Below, piece after piece: positions 1 to 6,312 of a DNA stretch of 37,950 nucleotides (the stretch's first letter is position 1; each line of letters starts with the position of its first letter). Position numbers and translations under genes: made by a program. The notes beneath the pieces are model-generated. The model searched no databases. It saw only the letters and a list, made by a program, of their open reading frames with translations, and was not told where the DNA came from. Source of the stretch: an uncultured Lachnoclostridium sp. (GTDB lineage: Bacteria; Bacillota; Clostridia; Lachnospirales; Lachnospiraceae); contig CALWLW010000027.1 of NCBI GenBank assembly GCA_944381625.1, positions 1-37,950 on the forward strand, given 5' to 3'.

Positions 1-1
1 A

Positions 2-74
2 TCCTCCTTAGCTCAGTCGGTAGAGCATGCGGCTGTTAACCGCAGTGTCGTTGGTTCGAGTCCAACAGGGGGAG
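2..74 (+). tRNA. tRNA-Asn (GTT)
   Basis: Full cloverleaf. The acceptor stem 2-8 pairs with 67-73, with one G-U pair, and the discriminator is G74. The anticodon loop is CTGTTAA, giving GTT. The T arm is at 50-66. No CCA is encoded. It is the first tRNA of a cluster whose promoter lies before the window. Confidence 0.97.
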
Positions 75-85
75 TTTTTAAATAT

Positions 86-157
86 GGCTCCATGGTCAAG
101 CGGTTAAGACACCGCCCTTTCACGGCGGTAACAGGGGTTCAAATCCCCTTGGAGTCA
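86..157 (+). tRNA. tRNA-Glu (TTC)
   Basis: Acceptor 86-92 pairs with 150-156 and the discriminator is A157. The anticodon stem CCGCC/GGCGG encloses loop CTTTCAC, giving anticodon TTC. It lies 11 bases after tRNA-Asn. Confidence 0.97.
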
Positions 158-162
158 CTTGT

Positions 163-178
163 GCCGATTAGCTCAGTT
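163..178 (+). pseudogene. tRNA 5' relic
   Basis: Sixteen bases read like the acceptor strand and first half of the D arm of a tRNA (GCCGAT, then TAGCTCAGTT), close to the start of the intact tRNA-Thr at 204. Bases 179-203 no longer form D-loop, anticodon or T-arm structure. I read it as a degraded partial copy left in the cluster. Chance resemblance is possible because the stretch is short. Confidence 0.55.
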
Positions 179-203
179 CCCTGACGAACGGCAGACAATA
201 TCC

Positions 204-276
204 GCCGATGTGGCTCAATTGGCAGAGCAGCTGATTTGTAATCAGCAGGTTATCGGTTCGAGTCCGATCATCGGCT
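204..276 (+). tRNA. tRNA-Thr (TGT)
   Basis: Acceptor GCCGATG at 204-210 pairs perfectly with 269-275; the discriminator is T276. The anticodon loop TTTGTAA gives TGT. The T arm is at 252-268. Confidence 0.97.
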
Positions 277-280
277 TCTT

Positions 281-354
281 GGACCCATAGCTCAGTTGGT
301 TAGAGCTTCCGGCTCATAACCGGATGGTCCCGGGTTCGAGTCCCTGTGGGTCCA
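281..354 (+). tRNA. tRNA with CAT anticodon (Met or Ile2)
   Basis: Acceptor GGACCCA at 281-287 pairs with 347-353 and the discriminator is A354. The anticodon loop CTCATAA gives CAT. A paired G-C first base pair argues against initiator tRNA-Met. Sequence alone does not separate elongator Met from the lysidine-modified Ile2 isoacceptor; the loop context GGCTCATAACC resembles both. The second T-stem pair is a C-T mismatch. Confidence 0.93.
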
Positions 355-378
355 TTTTTTAAAAATAAAAATTTATAT

Positions 379-452
379 GGCCCGGTGGCTCAGTTGGTTA
401 GAGCGCCGCCCTGTCACGGCGGAGGTCGTGGGTTCGAGTCCCATCCGGGTCG
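379..452 (+). tRNA. tRNA-Asp (GTC)
   Basis: Acceptor 379-385 pairs with 445-451, with one G-U pair; the discriminator is G452. The anticodon stem CCGCC/GGCGG encloses CTGTCAC, giving GTC. Confidence 0.97.
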
Positions 453-478
453 TTTGCGGGATATGCCATCTGCATTTA

Positions 479-564
479 GCCGGCGTGGCGGAACTGGCAG
501 ACGCACAGGACTTAAAATCCTGCGGGACTAATCTCTCGTACCGGTTCGATCCCGGTCGCCGGCA
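479..564 (+). tRNA. tRNA-Leu (TAA)
   Basis: An 86-base class II tRNA with a long variable arm. Acceptor GCCGGCG at 479-485 pairs perfectly with 557-563; the discriminator is A564. The anticodon loop CTTAAAA gives TAA. Confidence 0.97.
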
Positions 565-580
565 GTTAAAAAACACATAT

Positions 581-654
<74 letters not shown>

Positions 655-658
655 TTAA

Positions 659-685
659 GCCACCTGTCAAATCAGGTGGTTTTTT
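659..685 (+). terminator. Terminator of first tRNA cluster
   Basis: The stem CCACCTG/CAGGTGG (660-666 and 673-679) has a six-base loop and is followed by six T residues. It starts five bases after tRNA-Arg, so it ends the tRNA transcript. Confidence 0.92.
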
Positions 686-736
686 GCTACATAGGAAAAC
701 CCATGATGTGATAAAATATAAACAGAAGGAGATAAA

Positions 737-1165
737 ATGGACAGGGCAGCTTTTATAGAGACGTTGCGCCGGGCGCTGTATGGAAAAGTGGACGATGTGT
801 CCCTTATGGAGCATATCCATTATTATGAAGACTATATCGCGCAGGAAACGGCAAAAGGAAGAAGTGAGGAAGATATTCTGAATGAGCTGGGAGATCCCAG
901 GCTGATTGCCAGAACTATTCTCGAGACCGCAGGCCAGAAGAGCCGCTATACAGAATATACGGTGGAAGAAAAGTCGGATACTGCGTCTGGATCAGAATTC
1001 AGAGTCCATCAGTACGAAGGATGGAAGGCAGCATTGTTTATGGCGCTGGCGGCTGCTGTTGTGATTGTGCTGCTGGTATTGGTCTTTCAGGCGGTGATGG
1101 CGCTTCTCCCGATTCTGATCCTTGCGGGATTGGCCGTCTGGCTGATTAAAAAGTTTGGCAGATAG
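737..1165 (+). CDS. HAAS/DUF1700-like membrane protein
   Basis: A 142-residue protein. Residues 1-60 form a helical cytoplasmic domain with the pattern HYYEDYI...EEDILNELGDPRLIA. This is the signature of the HAAS (DUF1700-like) domain, often found in small membrane regulators and sometimes beside PadR-type repressors. Residues 61-95 are a polar linker. Residues 96-137 hold two closely spaced hydrophobic segments, and the tail is Lys-rich. AGGAG lies six bases before the ATG. It stands alone after the tRNA terminator and no PadR gene is adjacent. The family assignment is good; the specific role is unknown. Confidence 0.8.
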   Translation: MDRAAFIETLRRALYGKVDDVSLMEHIHYYEDYIAQETAKGRSEEDILNELGDPRLIARTILETAGQKSRYTEYTVEEKSDTASGSEFRVHQYEGWKAALFMALAAAVVIVLLVLVFQAVMALLPILILAGLAVWLIKKFGR

Positions 1166-1254
1166 GTTGGAAACTTTTCTAAGTTACAGGTATATTTTTG
1201 GTCTGGAAATCTCATACTACCCCTGTAAACATCTATATATAGGAGGTTTTGATT

Positions 1255-1416
1255 ATGAGTTCCAACAACACGAATAATTCCGCCAGCAACATGAATAACT
1301 ACAGCAATTCCGGCGAGTACAGCAGCGGAAACAACGCGAAGAGCAGCAATTCCAAGAGTTCCAAGAACAGCAAGAACTGCTCGAAAAACAATGCGTCAGA
1401 CAAGGCGAATAACTAG
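1255..1416 (+). CDS. 53-residue Asn/Ser-rich protein
   Basis: ATG at 1255 follows a near-perfect AGGAGGT (1241-1247) at good spacing. The frame is open for 53 residues to TAG, and a GC-rich terminator hairpin follows 16 bases later. By my count it has 17 Asn, 16 Ser and 6 Lys, so Asn plus Ser is about 62% of the protein. There is one Cys (residue 42), no hydrophobic core, and no signal peptide. It should be disordered and soluble. The composition recalls small spore or coat-associated proteins of Firmicutes, but I recognise no family motif. The strong ribosome site and terminator suggest it is truly expressed. Possible -35/-10 elements are TTGGAA (1167-1172) and TATATT (1191-1196); this promoter is weakly supported. 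Confidence 0.75.
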   Translation: MSSNNTNNSASNMNNYSNSGEYSSGNNAKSSNSKSSKNSKNCSKNNASDKANN

Positions 1417-1432
1417 TCTGGAAAAAGAAATG

Positions 1433-1459
1433 GGGCGCGGCGCAGACCGCGCCCTCTTT
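1433..1459 (+). terminator. Terminator after Asn/Ser-rich gene
   Basis: A perfect 8-bp stem GGGCGCGG/CCGCGCCC (1433-1440 and 1447-1454) has a six-base loop and is followed by TCTTT. The T tract is short, but the position between two genes fits a terminator. Confidence 0.75.
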
Positions 1460-1497
1460 GCATATACTGCTAGTAAGAAAAGCAGGAGGAACAGGAT

Positions 1498-1812
1498 ATG
1501 CCGGTGTTGGAAACCATTGCTGCCAGAGAGATTGATCGGTATATTTTCAATAAAAATTATTTGCTGGTGGACGTCAGGCCGCCCTCAGAGTACAGAAAAA
1601 TGCATATTCGGGGGGCAGTCTGTATCCCCAAGGATTACCTTTTAGAGCGAATACGCGGACTGGGAAAGACCGTGCCGATTTTATACTGTGACAGAGGCGG
1701 TTTGAGTATGCAGGCGGCCAGAGAACTTCAGGAACATGGATACCGCGCTATTTCAGTAGTCGGCGGGATTCAGGCATACCGCGGCAGATATTTGGAACGG
1801 GACTCCAGATAA
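1498..1812 (+). CDS. Single-domain rhodanese-like protein
   Basis: A 104-residue single rhodanese domain. The start of the fold is LLVDVRPPSEYRKMHIRGAVCIP. The active-site loop is YCDRGGLSMQAA, with the persulfide-carrying Cys at about residue 64. The C-terminal GYRAISVVGGIQAY is the usual end of the family. Such proteins carry sulfane sulfur between partners in the cytoplasm. GCAGGAGG sits before the ATG at 1498. The gene is alone, between a terminator and a promoter, so its sulfur partner cannot be inferred. Length is normal for the single-domain type. Confidence 0.9.
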   Translation: MPVLETIAAREIDRYIFNKNYLLVDVRPPSEYRKMHIRGAVCIPKDYLLERIRGLGKTVPILYCDRGGLSMQAARELQEHGYRAISVVGGIQAYRGRYLERDSR

Positions 1813-1864
1813 AATATGTGCCGGCGCAGGGACAGAATGCAGCGCCAGCGCGGACGAGAAATGA

Positions 1865-1893
1865 TTGACATAGGCGGCGCGGACAGATAAGAT
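1865..1893 (+). promoter_or_regulatory. Sigma-A promoter of methyltransferase-rdgB-yfcE operon
   Basis: TTGACA at 1865-1870, a 17-bp spacer and TAAGAT at 1888-1893. The start codon at 1929 follows after about 35 bases. Confidence 0.85.
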
Positions 1894-1928
1894 ATAGATT
1901 AGAGTAAACGACTGGAAAGGAATTATGA

Positions 1929-3092
1929 ATGAACAGAATGGAACTGGTGGCGCCGTGTCATTTTGGACTGGAAGCGGTTTTGAAAAGAGAGATCCAGGAT
2001 CTGGGCTATGAAATCACCCAGGTGGAAGACGGGAAGGTTACTTTCTGTGGAGATGAAGAAGCGGTCTGCCGCGCGAATATTTTCCTGCGTACAGCAGAAC
2101 GCGTATTGTTGAAGGTTGGAAAGTTGAAAGCCGTTACGTTTGACGAGCTTTTTGAAAAGATAAAAGAGCTTCCATGGGAAGAATATATCCCTTCCGATGG
2201 AAAGTTCTGGGTGGCAAAAGCCTCTTCTGTAAAGAGCCGGCTGTTCAGCCCTTCGGATATTCAATCCATCGTAAAAAAGGCAATCGTGGAGCGCTTAAAG
2301 GATGTATACCATATGGAATGGTTCCCGGAGACGGGAGCGGAGTATCCCATAAGAGTTTCTTTTATGAAAGACGAGGCGCTGGTATGCCTGGATACTACCG
2401 GGCTCTCTCTTCACAAAAGGGGGTACCGGACCATGGTCAGCAAAGCGCCCATTAAAGAGACACTGGCCGCGGCGCTGATTCTTCTCACGCCATGGAAGAA
2501 AGACCGGATACTGGTAGATCCTTTCTGCGGAAGCGGTACGTTTCCCATAGAAGCGGCAATGATCGCCGCAAATATAGCACCTGGAATGAATCGTTCGTTT
2601 ACGGCAGAAAAGTGGACGAATGTGTTGGGCCGTAAATACTGGTATGAGGCGGTGGACGAAGCCAACGACCTGGTGCATGACGATATTGAGACGGATATCC
2701 AGGGCTATGATATAGACGGAGAGATTATCCGGGCGGCAAGGCAGAACGCGAAAGCGGCGGGTGTGGATCACCTGATCCATTTTCAGCAGCGCCCATTGGC
2801 ACAGTTGAGCCATCCGAAAAAATATGGATTTCTTATCAGCAATCCGCCCTACGGGGAAAGGCTGGAGGAAAAATCCAAACTGCCGGAGCTGTATGCGGAG
2901 ATTGGCGAGCGCTTTCGGGGTCTGGACAGCTGGTCCATGTATCTGATTACCAGTTATGAAGATGCAGAGAAATACATAGGAAGAAAGGCGGACAGGAACC
3001 GGAAGATTTATAACGGAATGCTGAAAACATACTTTTATCAGTTTTCCGGTCCCAAACCGCCCAGAGAAAACAAAGGGGAGAGACAGGCATAA
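1929..3092 (+). CDS. THUMP-domain class I RNA methyltransferase (YpsC/RlmL-like)
   Basis: A 387-residue SAM-dependent methyltransferase that probably modifies a guanine in rRNA, as the RlmL N-terminal half does. Residues 1-160 carry the ferredoxin-like and THUMP RNA-binding region (APCHFGLEAVLKREI at the start). Residues 165-375 form the Rossmann methyltransferase. It has the SAM-binding motif DPFCGSGTFPIEAA and the catalytic motif SNPPYGERL, which belongs to N-methylating enzymes of this clan. Length fits the stand-alone Firmicute form without the RlmK half. ATG at 1929 is chosen because GGAAAGG (1914-1920) is well spaced and the frame from the nearby ATG at 1925 is different. It leads an operon with rdgB and the phosphoesterase. 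Confidence 0.92.
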   Translation: MNRMELVAPCHFGLEAVLKREIQDLGYEITQVEDGKVTFCGDEEAVCRANIFLRTAERVLLKVGKLKAVTFDELFEKIKELPWEEYIPSDGKFWVAKASSVKSRLFSPSDIQSIVKKAIVERLKDVYHMEWFPETGAEYPIRVSFMKDEALVCLDTTGLSLHKRGYRTMVSKAPIKETLAAALILLTPWKKDRILVDPFCGSGTFPIEAAMIAANIAPGMNRSFTAEKWTNVLGRKYWYEAVDEANDLVHDDIETDIQGYDIDGEIIRAARQNAKAAGVDHLIHFQQRPLAQLSHPKKYGFLISNPPYGERLEEKSKLPELYAEIGERFRGLDSWSMYLITSYEDAEKYIGRKADRNRKIYNGMLKTYFYQFSGPKPPRENKGERQA

Positions 3093-3093
3093 G

Positions 3094-3693
3094 ATGGAAA
3101 AGATCATATTTGCCACTGGTAATGAAGGAAAGATGCGGGAGGTGCGGATGATCCTTCAGGACCTGGGGGCGGAAATCCTGTCCCTGAAGGAGGCAGGCAT
3201 CGGCGCGGAGGTGGAGGAAAACGGGACCACTTTTGAAGAGAATGCAGTCATTAAGGCAGAGGCGATCATGAAAATGACCGGGGAGATTGTGCTGGCTGAT
3301 GATTCAGGGCTGGAGGTGGATGCGCTGAACAAAGAGCCGGGGATCTATTCGGCCCGATATATGGGATATGACACCTCTTATCATATAAAGAACAAGAGCC
3401 TGATCGACCGTCTGGAGGGAAAGACAGGGGAAGAGCGCAGCGCCAGATTTGTGTGTGTCATCGCTGCGGCATTCCCGGACGGAAGGATTCTGACCACCCG
3501 GGGCACCATGGAAGGACAGATCGGCTACGAGGAGCGAGGGGAGAACGGCTTTGGATATGATCCCATTTTCTATCTGCCGGAGTATGGATGCTACTCGGCG
3601 GAACTTCCGCTGGAGGAGAAGAACAAACTTAGTCACAGAGGGAAGGCGCTCCGTCTGATGAAAGCAAAGTTAGAGGAATTACAGAAAGTATGA
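3094..3693 (+). CDS. rdgB: Non-canonical purine NTP pyrophosphatase RdgB/HAM1
   Basis: A 199-residue enzyme that hydrolyses dITP, ITP and XTP to monophosphates, keeping deaminated purines out of nucleic acids. Family motifs are intact: ATGNEGK at residues 7-13, ENA and ADDSGLEVDAL in the middle, GENGFGYDPIF, and SHRGKAL near the C-terminus. The length is standard. Only one base separates it from the methyltransferase stop, and it overlaps the next gene by four bases, so translation is coupled. Pairing with a YfcE-type phosphoesterase downstream is a frequent arrangement in Clostridia. Confidence 0.96.
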   Translation: MEKIIFATGNEGKMREVRMILQDLGAEILSLKEAGIGAEVEENGTTFEENAVIKAEAIMKMTGEIVLADDSGLEVDALNKEPGIYSARYMGYDTSYHIKNKSLIDRLEGKTGEERSARFVCVIAAAFPDGRILTTRGTMEGQIGYEERGENGFGYDPIFYLPEYGCYSAELPLEEKNKLSHRGKALRLMKAKLEELQKV

Positions 3694-4211
3694 AAATCAT
3701 GAAAATACTGATTGTCAGCGATACCCATGGACGTACGGAGAACCTGGAAAAAGTACTGAAAAGAACAGGCCCCATAGACCGTATGATCCATCTGGGAGAC
3801 GTGGAGGGCGACGAAGCCCATATTCGATCCCTGGTGGACGTACCGGTGGATATGGTGGCGGGGAACAATGATTATTTCAGCAGCCTTCCCTCGGAGATGG
3901 AGATCGAACTGGGGAATCACCGTGCCCTGCTCACCCACGGCCATCATTATTTTGTCGGTATGGGGCATGAAATGCTGAGAGAAGAGGCCAGGAAGAGAGG
4001 CGTGGATATTGTCATGTACGGCCACACGCACCGGCCATATCTGGAAAGAAACGGCGGCCTTACAATTTTGAATCCCGGAAGCCTGTCGCTTCCCCGCCAG
4101 GAGGGCCATGAGCCCAGCTGGATCGTCATGTATATAGATGAACAGGGAGAAGCCGACTATAATATCTGCTATCTTGGCGGTCTTAGAAAACGCCGAAGCA
4201 TATTTGGCTGA
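3690..4211 (+). CDS. YfcE/MJ0936-type metallophosphoesterase
   Basis: A 173-residue two-metal phosphodiesterase. Ligand motifs are in order: SDTHG (residues 10-14), HLGDVEGD (about 34-41), GNND (about 58-61), THGHH (about 83-87) and YGHTHRP (about 110-116). It is the small YfcE-like form, active on phosphodiesters in vitro with an unsettled cellular substrate. ATG at 3690 overlaps the rdgB stop; a second ATG at 3699 would shorten it by three residues and is also possible. It ends the operon, 26 bases before the next promoter. Confidence 0.93.
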   Translation: MKIMKILIVSDTHGRTENLEKVLKRTGPIDRMIHLGDVEGDEAHIRSLVDVPVDMVAGNNDYFSSLPSEMEIELGNHRALLTHGHHYFVGMGHEMLREEARKRGVDIVMYGHTHRPYLERNGGLTILNPGSLSLPRQEGHEPSWIVMYIDEQGEADYNICYLGGLRKRRSIFG

Positions 4212-4237
4212 GCTTCGAAAAGTTTTGAAAAAAATAG

Positions 4238-4266
4238 TTGACATTTCAGATCGAGTCTTATATAAT
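4238..4266 (+). promoter_or_regulatory. Consensus promoter of second tRNA cluster
   Basis: TTGACA at 4238-4243, a 17-bp spacer and TATAAT at 4261-4266. Both hexamers match consensus exactly, as expected for a strong stable-RNA promoter. The first tRNA begins 30 bases downstream. Confidence 0.95.
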
Positions 4267-4295
4267 ACCATATGTGTCCACAAAAAGGGCGCTTG

Positions 4296-4370
4296 CGGGG
4301 TGTGGCTCAGCTTGGCTAGAGCGCCTGGTTTGGGACCAGGAGGTCGCAGGTTCGAATCCTGTCACCCCGA
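4296..4370 (+). tRNA. tRNA-Pro (TGG)
   Basis: Acceptor CGGGGTG at 4296-4302 pairs perfectly with 4363-4369; the discriminator is A4370. The anticodon stem CCTGG/CCAGG encloses TTTGGGA, giving TGG. Confidence 0.97.
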
Positions 4371-4385
4371 TAGGTGAGACAATAT

Positions 4386-4456
4386 GCGGGTGTAGTTCAA
4401 TGGTAGAACACTAGCCTTCCAAGCTAGATACGTGGGTTCGATTCCCATCACCCGCT
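4386..4456 (+). tRNA. tRNA-Gly (TCC)
   Basis: A 71-base tRNA. Acceptor GCGGGTG at 4386-4392 pairs with 4449-4455; the discriminator is T4456. The anticodon loop CTTCCAA gives TCC. Confidence 0.97.
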
Positions 4457-4476
4457 TTCCGGGAAACCGGAGCTAC

Positions 4477-4550
<74 letters not shown>

Positions 4551-4563
4551 TTTAAATAAATAT

Positions 4564-4638
4564 GGTGGGTATAGCGCAGTTGGTTAGCGCGCCAGATTGT
4601 GGCTCTGGAGGCCCAGGGTTCGAGTCCCTGTATCCACC
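4564..4638 (+). tRNA. tRNA-His (GTG)
   Basis: Acceptor 4565-4571 pairs with 4631-4637. G4564 supplies the extra 5' base that pairs with C4638, the mark of tRNA-His. The anticodon loop TTGTGGC gives GTG. Confidence 0.97.
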
Positions 4639-4653
4639 CTGAATCAAAGATAA

Positions 4654-4726
4654 TGGGCTATCGCCAAGCGGTAAGGCACAGGACTTTGACTCCTGCATCT
4701 CGCTGGTTCGAATCCAGCTAGCCCAG
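4654..4726 (+). tRNA. tRNA-Gln (TTG)
   Basis: Acceptor TGGGCTA at 4654-4660 pairs with 4719-4725; the discriminator is G4726. The anticodon loop CTTTGAC gives TTG. Confidence 0.97.
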
Positions 4727-4756
4727 TTTGGGCGTGCAGAAAGCATAATCAAAGAT

Positions 4757-4829
4757 GGGATATTAGCTCAGTTGGTAGAGCACTTGACTTTTAATCAAGT
4801 TGTCCGGGGTTCGAATCCCCGATGTCTCA
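4757..4829 (+). tRNA. tRNA-Lys (TTT)
   Basis: Acceptor GGGATAT at 4757-4763 pairs with 4822-4828, with G-U pairs; the discriminator is A4829. The anticodon loop CTTTTAA gives TTT. It is the last tRNA of the second cluster. Confidence 0.97.
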
Positions 4830-4836
4830 TGATTTG

Positions 4837-4877
4837 ACCGCAGAATCAATAAAACATTGGTTCTGCGGTATTTTTTT
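4837..4877 (+). terminator. Terminator of second tRNA cluster
   Basis: The stem ACCGCAGAA/TTCTGCGGT (4837-4845 and 4861-4869) is perfect and is followed by A and seven T residues. It begins seven bases after tRNA-Lys. Confidence 0.93.
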
Positions 4878-4964
4878 ATACAATAGGTCAAAAGGCCTAT
4901 TTTCTGTTGTTCTTTTTGTTTCATAATATTTGGAAAATCGACAAAATTTTATGCGTTTCGTCAA

Positions 4965-4993
4965 TGTACATTTTTTTGCCGGGGACGTATAAT
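4965..4993 (+). promoter_or_regulatory. Promoter of small RNA candidate
   Basis: TATAAT at 4988-4993 is an exact -10 element. TGTACA at 4965-4970 is a moderate -35 at a 17-bp spacing. Transcription would start near 5000, exactly at the base of the hairpin described for the small RNA candidate. Confidence 0.65.
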
Positions 4994-4999
4994 AATAAA

Positions 5000-5119
5000 T
5001 GTCAAGTGAGAACGATATCACATATGGATGAGTTCCCATTGTGACAATATTTGTGAGGATACTGCAACCCCCTAATCCCCCTTTATGAATAAACCCTCCC
5101 TTTTGATTATTCTTTTTTT
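5000..5119 (+). ncRNA. Candidate C-rich regulatory small RNA
   Basis: This stretch has a promoter but no credible reading frame. Its 5' end folds into a hairpin: TGTCA (5000-5004) with TGACA (5042-5046), then GTG with CAT, and GAAC (5010-5013) with GTTC (5032-5035). Next come unpaired C-rich motifs ACCCCCT (near 5068-5073) and TCCCCCT (near 5076-5082). A third, ACCCTCCC (5093-5100), sits in the loop of a weak 6-bp stem GAATAA/TTATTC (5087-5092 and 5107-5112). A seven-T run at 5113-5119 follows, so the last stem can act as terminator. C-rich motifs exposed this way are typical of Firmicute small RNAs that pair with Shine-Dalgarno regions (RsaE/RoxS, FsrA and csRNA types). I see no sequence identity to a named family. 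The AU-rich terminator stem is weak. Confidence 0.5.
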
Positions 5120-5151
5120 GCAGTGTCTTCGATAAATATATAAAAGTTGTT

Positions 5152-5190
5152 GCAGAAGAACCAGAGGTCCCCCGCCTCTGGTTCTTCTGC
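5152..5190 (+). repeat. Perfect 16-bp inverted repeat (hairpin)
   Basis: Arms 5152-5167 and 5175-5190 are perfectly complementary around a seven-base loop. No T tract follows on either strand, so it is not a standard intrinsic terminator. It lies between the small RNA candidate and the promoter of the acetyltransferase. It could block read-through, be a processing site or bind a protein. Confidence 0.8.
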
Positions 5191-5206
5191 GTCAAAACAG
5201 CATTCG

Positions 5207-5235
5207 TTGACTAATTTTCCATATCTTAATATAAT
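5207..5235 (+). promoter_or_regulatory. Sigma-A promoter of GNAT gene
   Basis: TTGACT at 5207-5212, a 17-bp spacer and TATAAT at 5230-5235. The coding start follows at 5284, leaving a leader of about 42 bases. Confidence 0.88.
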
Positions 5236-5283
5236 AACAGCGTGTAAAAATCAACTTTAAAAGTAAACAGATGGAGGAATTTT

Positions 5284-5898
5284 TTGCAGGTAAAAATCGG
5301 AGCATTAAAAAAACGGGATTATGGCATGGCGATTCAGTTCGCTGTAAAAGGCATGCACTTTGACTGGTACCTGGATAATCAAATGTTGCTTAAACTCTAT
5401 GGAAGATACTTCTGGTATCTGGAGATGTGCCGTGCAACGCAGGTTATAGCCGCCTATAGCGGTGATGTGCTGGCGGGAGTCCTGCTGGCGGAAATGAAGG
5501 GGGAAAAGAAGCAATATCATTCGTTTTGGAAGTCCTTGTACGTGAAAATATTTGATTTCCTTCAAAATTTATTCTACAAAGAGGGCGCGGGCGTCTATGA
5601 TAAAGCCAACAGGGAAATGTTTCTGCAGTATTCCGAGCACAACACTCCAGACGGGGAAATTATATTTCTGGCAGTAAATCCGGAAATCAAAATCAAAGGA
5701 GTTGGGAGTTTGCTGCTGAAAGAACTGGAGAAACGGGAACAGGGCAAAAAAGTATATCTTTATACAGATAATGCCTGTACCTTTCAATTCTATGAACACC
5801 GTGGATTTCTTCGCGCCTGCGAGAGGGAGGTCGTGCTTCATATGGGGGACAGGACGGTTCCTTTGAAGTGCTTCTTATACAGTAAAATAATTGAGTAA
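5284..5898 (+). CDS. GNAT-family N-acetyltransferase
   Basis: A 204-residue protein with an acetyl-CoA-binding fold in its C-terminal half. EIIFLAVNPEIKIKGVGSLLLKELE (about 125-149, split here as strand, K-G-V-G pyrophosphate loop and helix) is motif A. YLYTDNACTFQFYEHRGFL (about 159-177) is motif B with the usual FYE-x-x-GF. The N-terminal half is longer than in minimal GNATs and includes a Tyr/Phe-rich stretch. The start is TTG at 5284: GGAGG at 5273-5277 lies six bases before it, and no ATG is available. The acceptor substrate cannot be told. It is monocistronic with its own promoter. Confidence 0.88.
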   Translation: MQVKIGALKKRDYGMAIQFAVKGMHFDWYLDNQMLLKLYGRYFWYLEMCRATQVIAAYSGDVLAGVLLAEMKGEKKQYHSFWKSLYVKIFDFLQNLFYKEGAGVYDKANREMFLQYSEHNTPDGEIIFLAVNPEIKIKGVGSLLLKELEKREQGKKVYLYTDNACTFQFYEHRGFLRACEREVVLHMGDRTVPLKCFLYSKIIE

Positions 5899-5958
5899 TG
5901 GCCGCAGCCAAGCAAGCTTGCCGCGTCTGATAGCGTGACCTTCTGTGCGGGAAGGGAA

Positions 5959-6089
5959 TCCGCTCATGCATCAGCTCGAAGCGAAGCTTCTCGCTGTATG
6001 GCGTCCGCCATATACAAATCTTCGCCCATCTGCCGCCGGTAAATAAATTTCCCGTCGTCACCTGTCCGAATCTTTTGTGCATGAGCGGA
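5959..6089. repeat. GC-rich intergenic element with 12-bp inverted ends
   Basis: The stretch from 5899 to 6312 has no convincing gene apart from a doubtful 51-codon frame. TCCGCTCATGCA at 5959-5970 is perfectly complementary to 6078-6089. Between them lie nested hairpins, for example GAAGC/GCTTC (5978-5982 and 5986-5990) and TATGGC/GCCATA (5997-6002 and 6007-6012). The layout suggests a small MITE-like or structured-RNA element of about 131 bp between the acetyltransferase gene and the two-component operon. I see no target-site duplication. Confidence 0.6.
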
Positions 6090-6105
6090 CTGGGGGGGGA
6101 CAAAT

Positions 6106-6162
6106 TTTACACAGATTTTACATAGATACCTCCTGGAATTTACAGCGGTAATATAGTATGAT
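6106..6162 (+). promoter_or_regulatory. Phased TTTACA operator repeats and promoter of two-component operon
   Basis: TTTACA occurs at 6106-6111, 6117-6122 and 6139-6144, that is, at steps of 11 and 22 bp, always on one face of the helix. This is the arrangement bound by dimers of OmpR/PhoB-type regulators. A -10 TATGAT lies at 6157-6162. The -35 region (CTGGAA, 6133-6138, 18-bp spacer) is poor, as expected for an activated promoter. The gene driven is itself an OmpR-type regulator, so autoregulation is likely. Confidence 0.65.
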
Positions 6163-6312
6163 ATGCGGTTAAGAGGATGATTCGTATGGAAGGCCCTGCG
6201 AAAGACGCCGGTATGGCAGCGGGCCGCGGTAAACGGGGACATGCGGGCGGAGGAATGAGCGAAGGCGGCGTGGGCCGGAAGGAAAAAATGGTATCTGGAG
6301 AGGTTGTAGAAG

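Noticed and set aside
281..354. Initiator tRNA-Met
   Set aside because: The first acceptor pair is G-C, whereas bacterial initiator tRNA normally has an unpaired 1-72 position.
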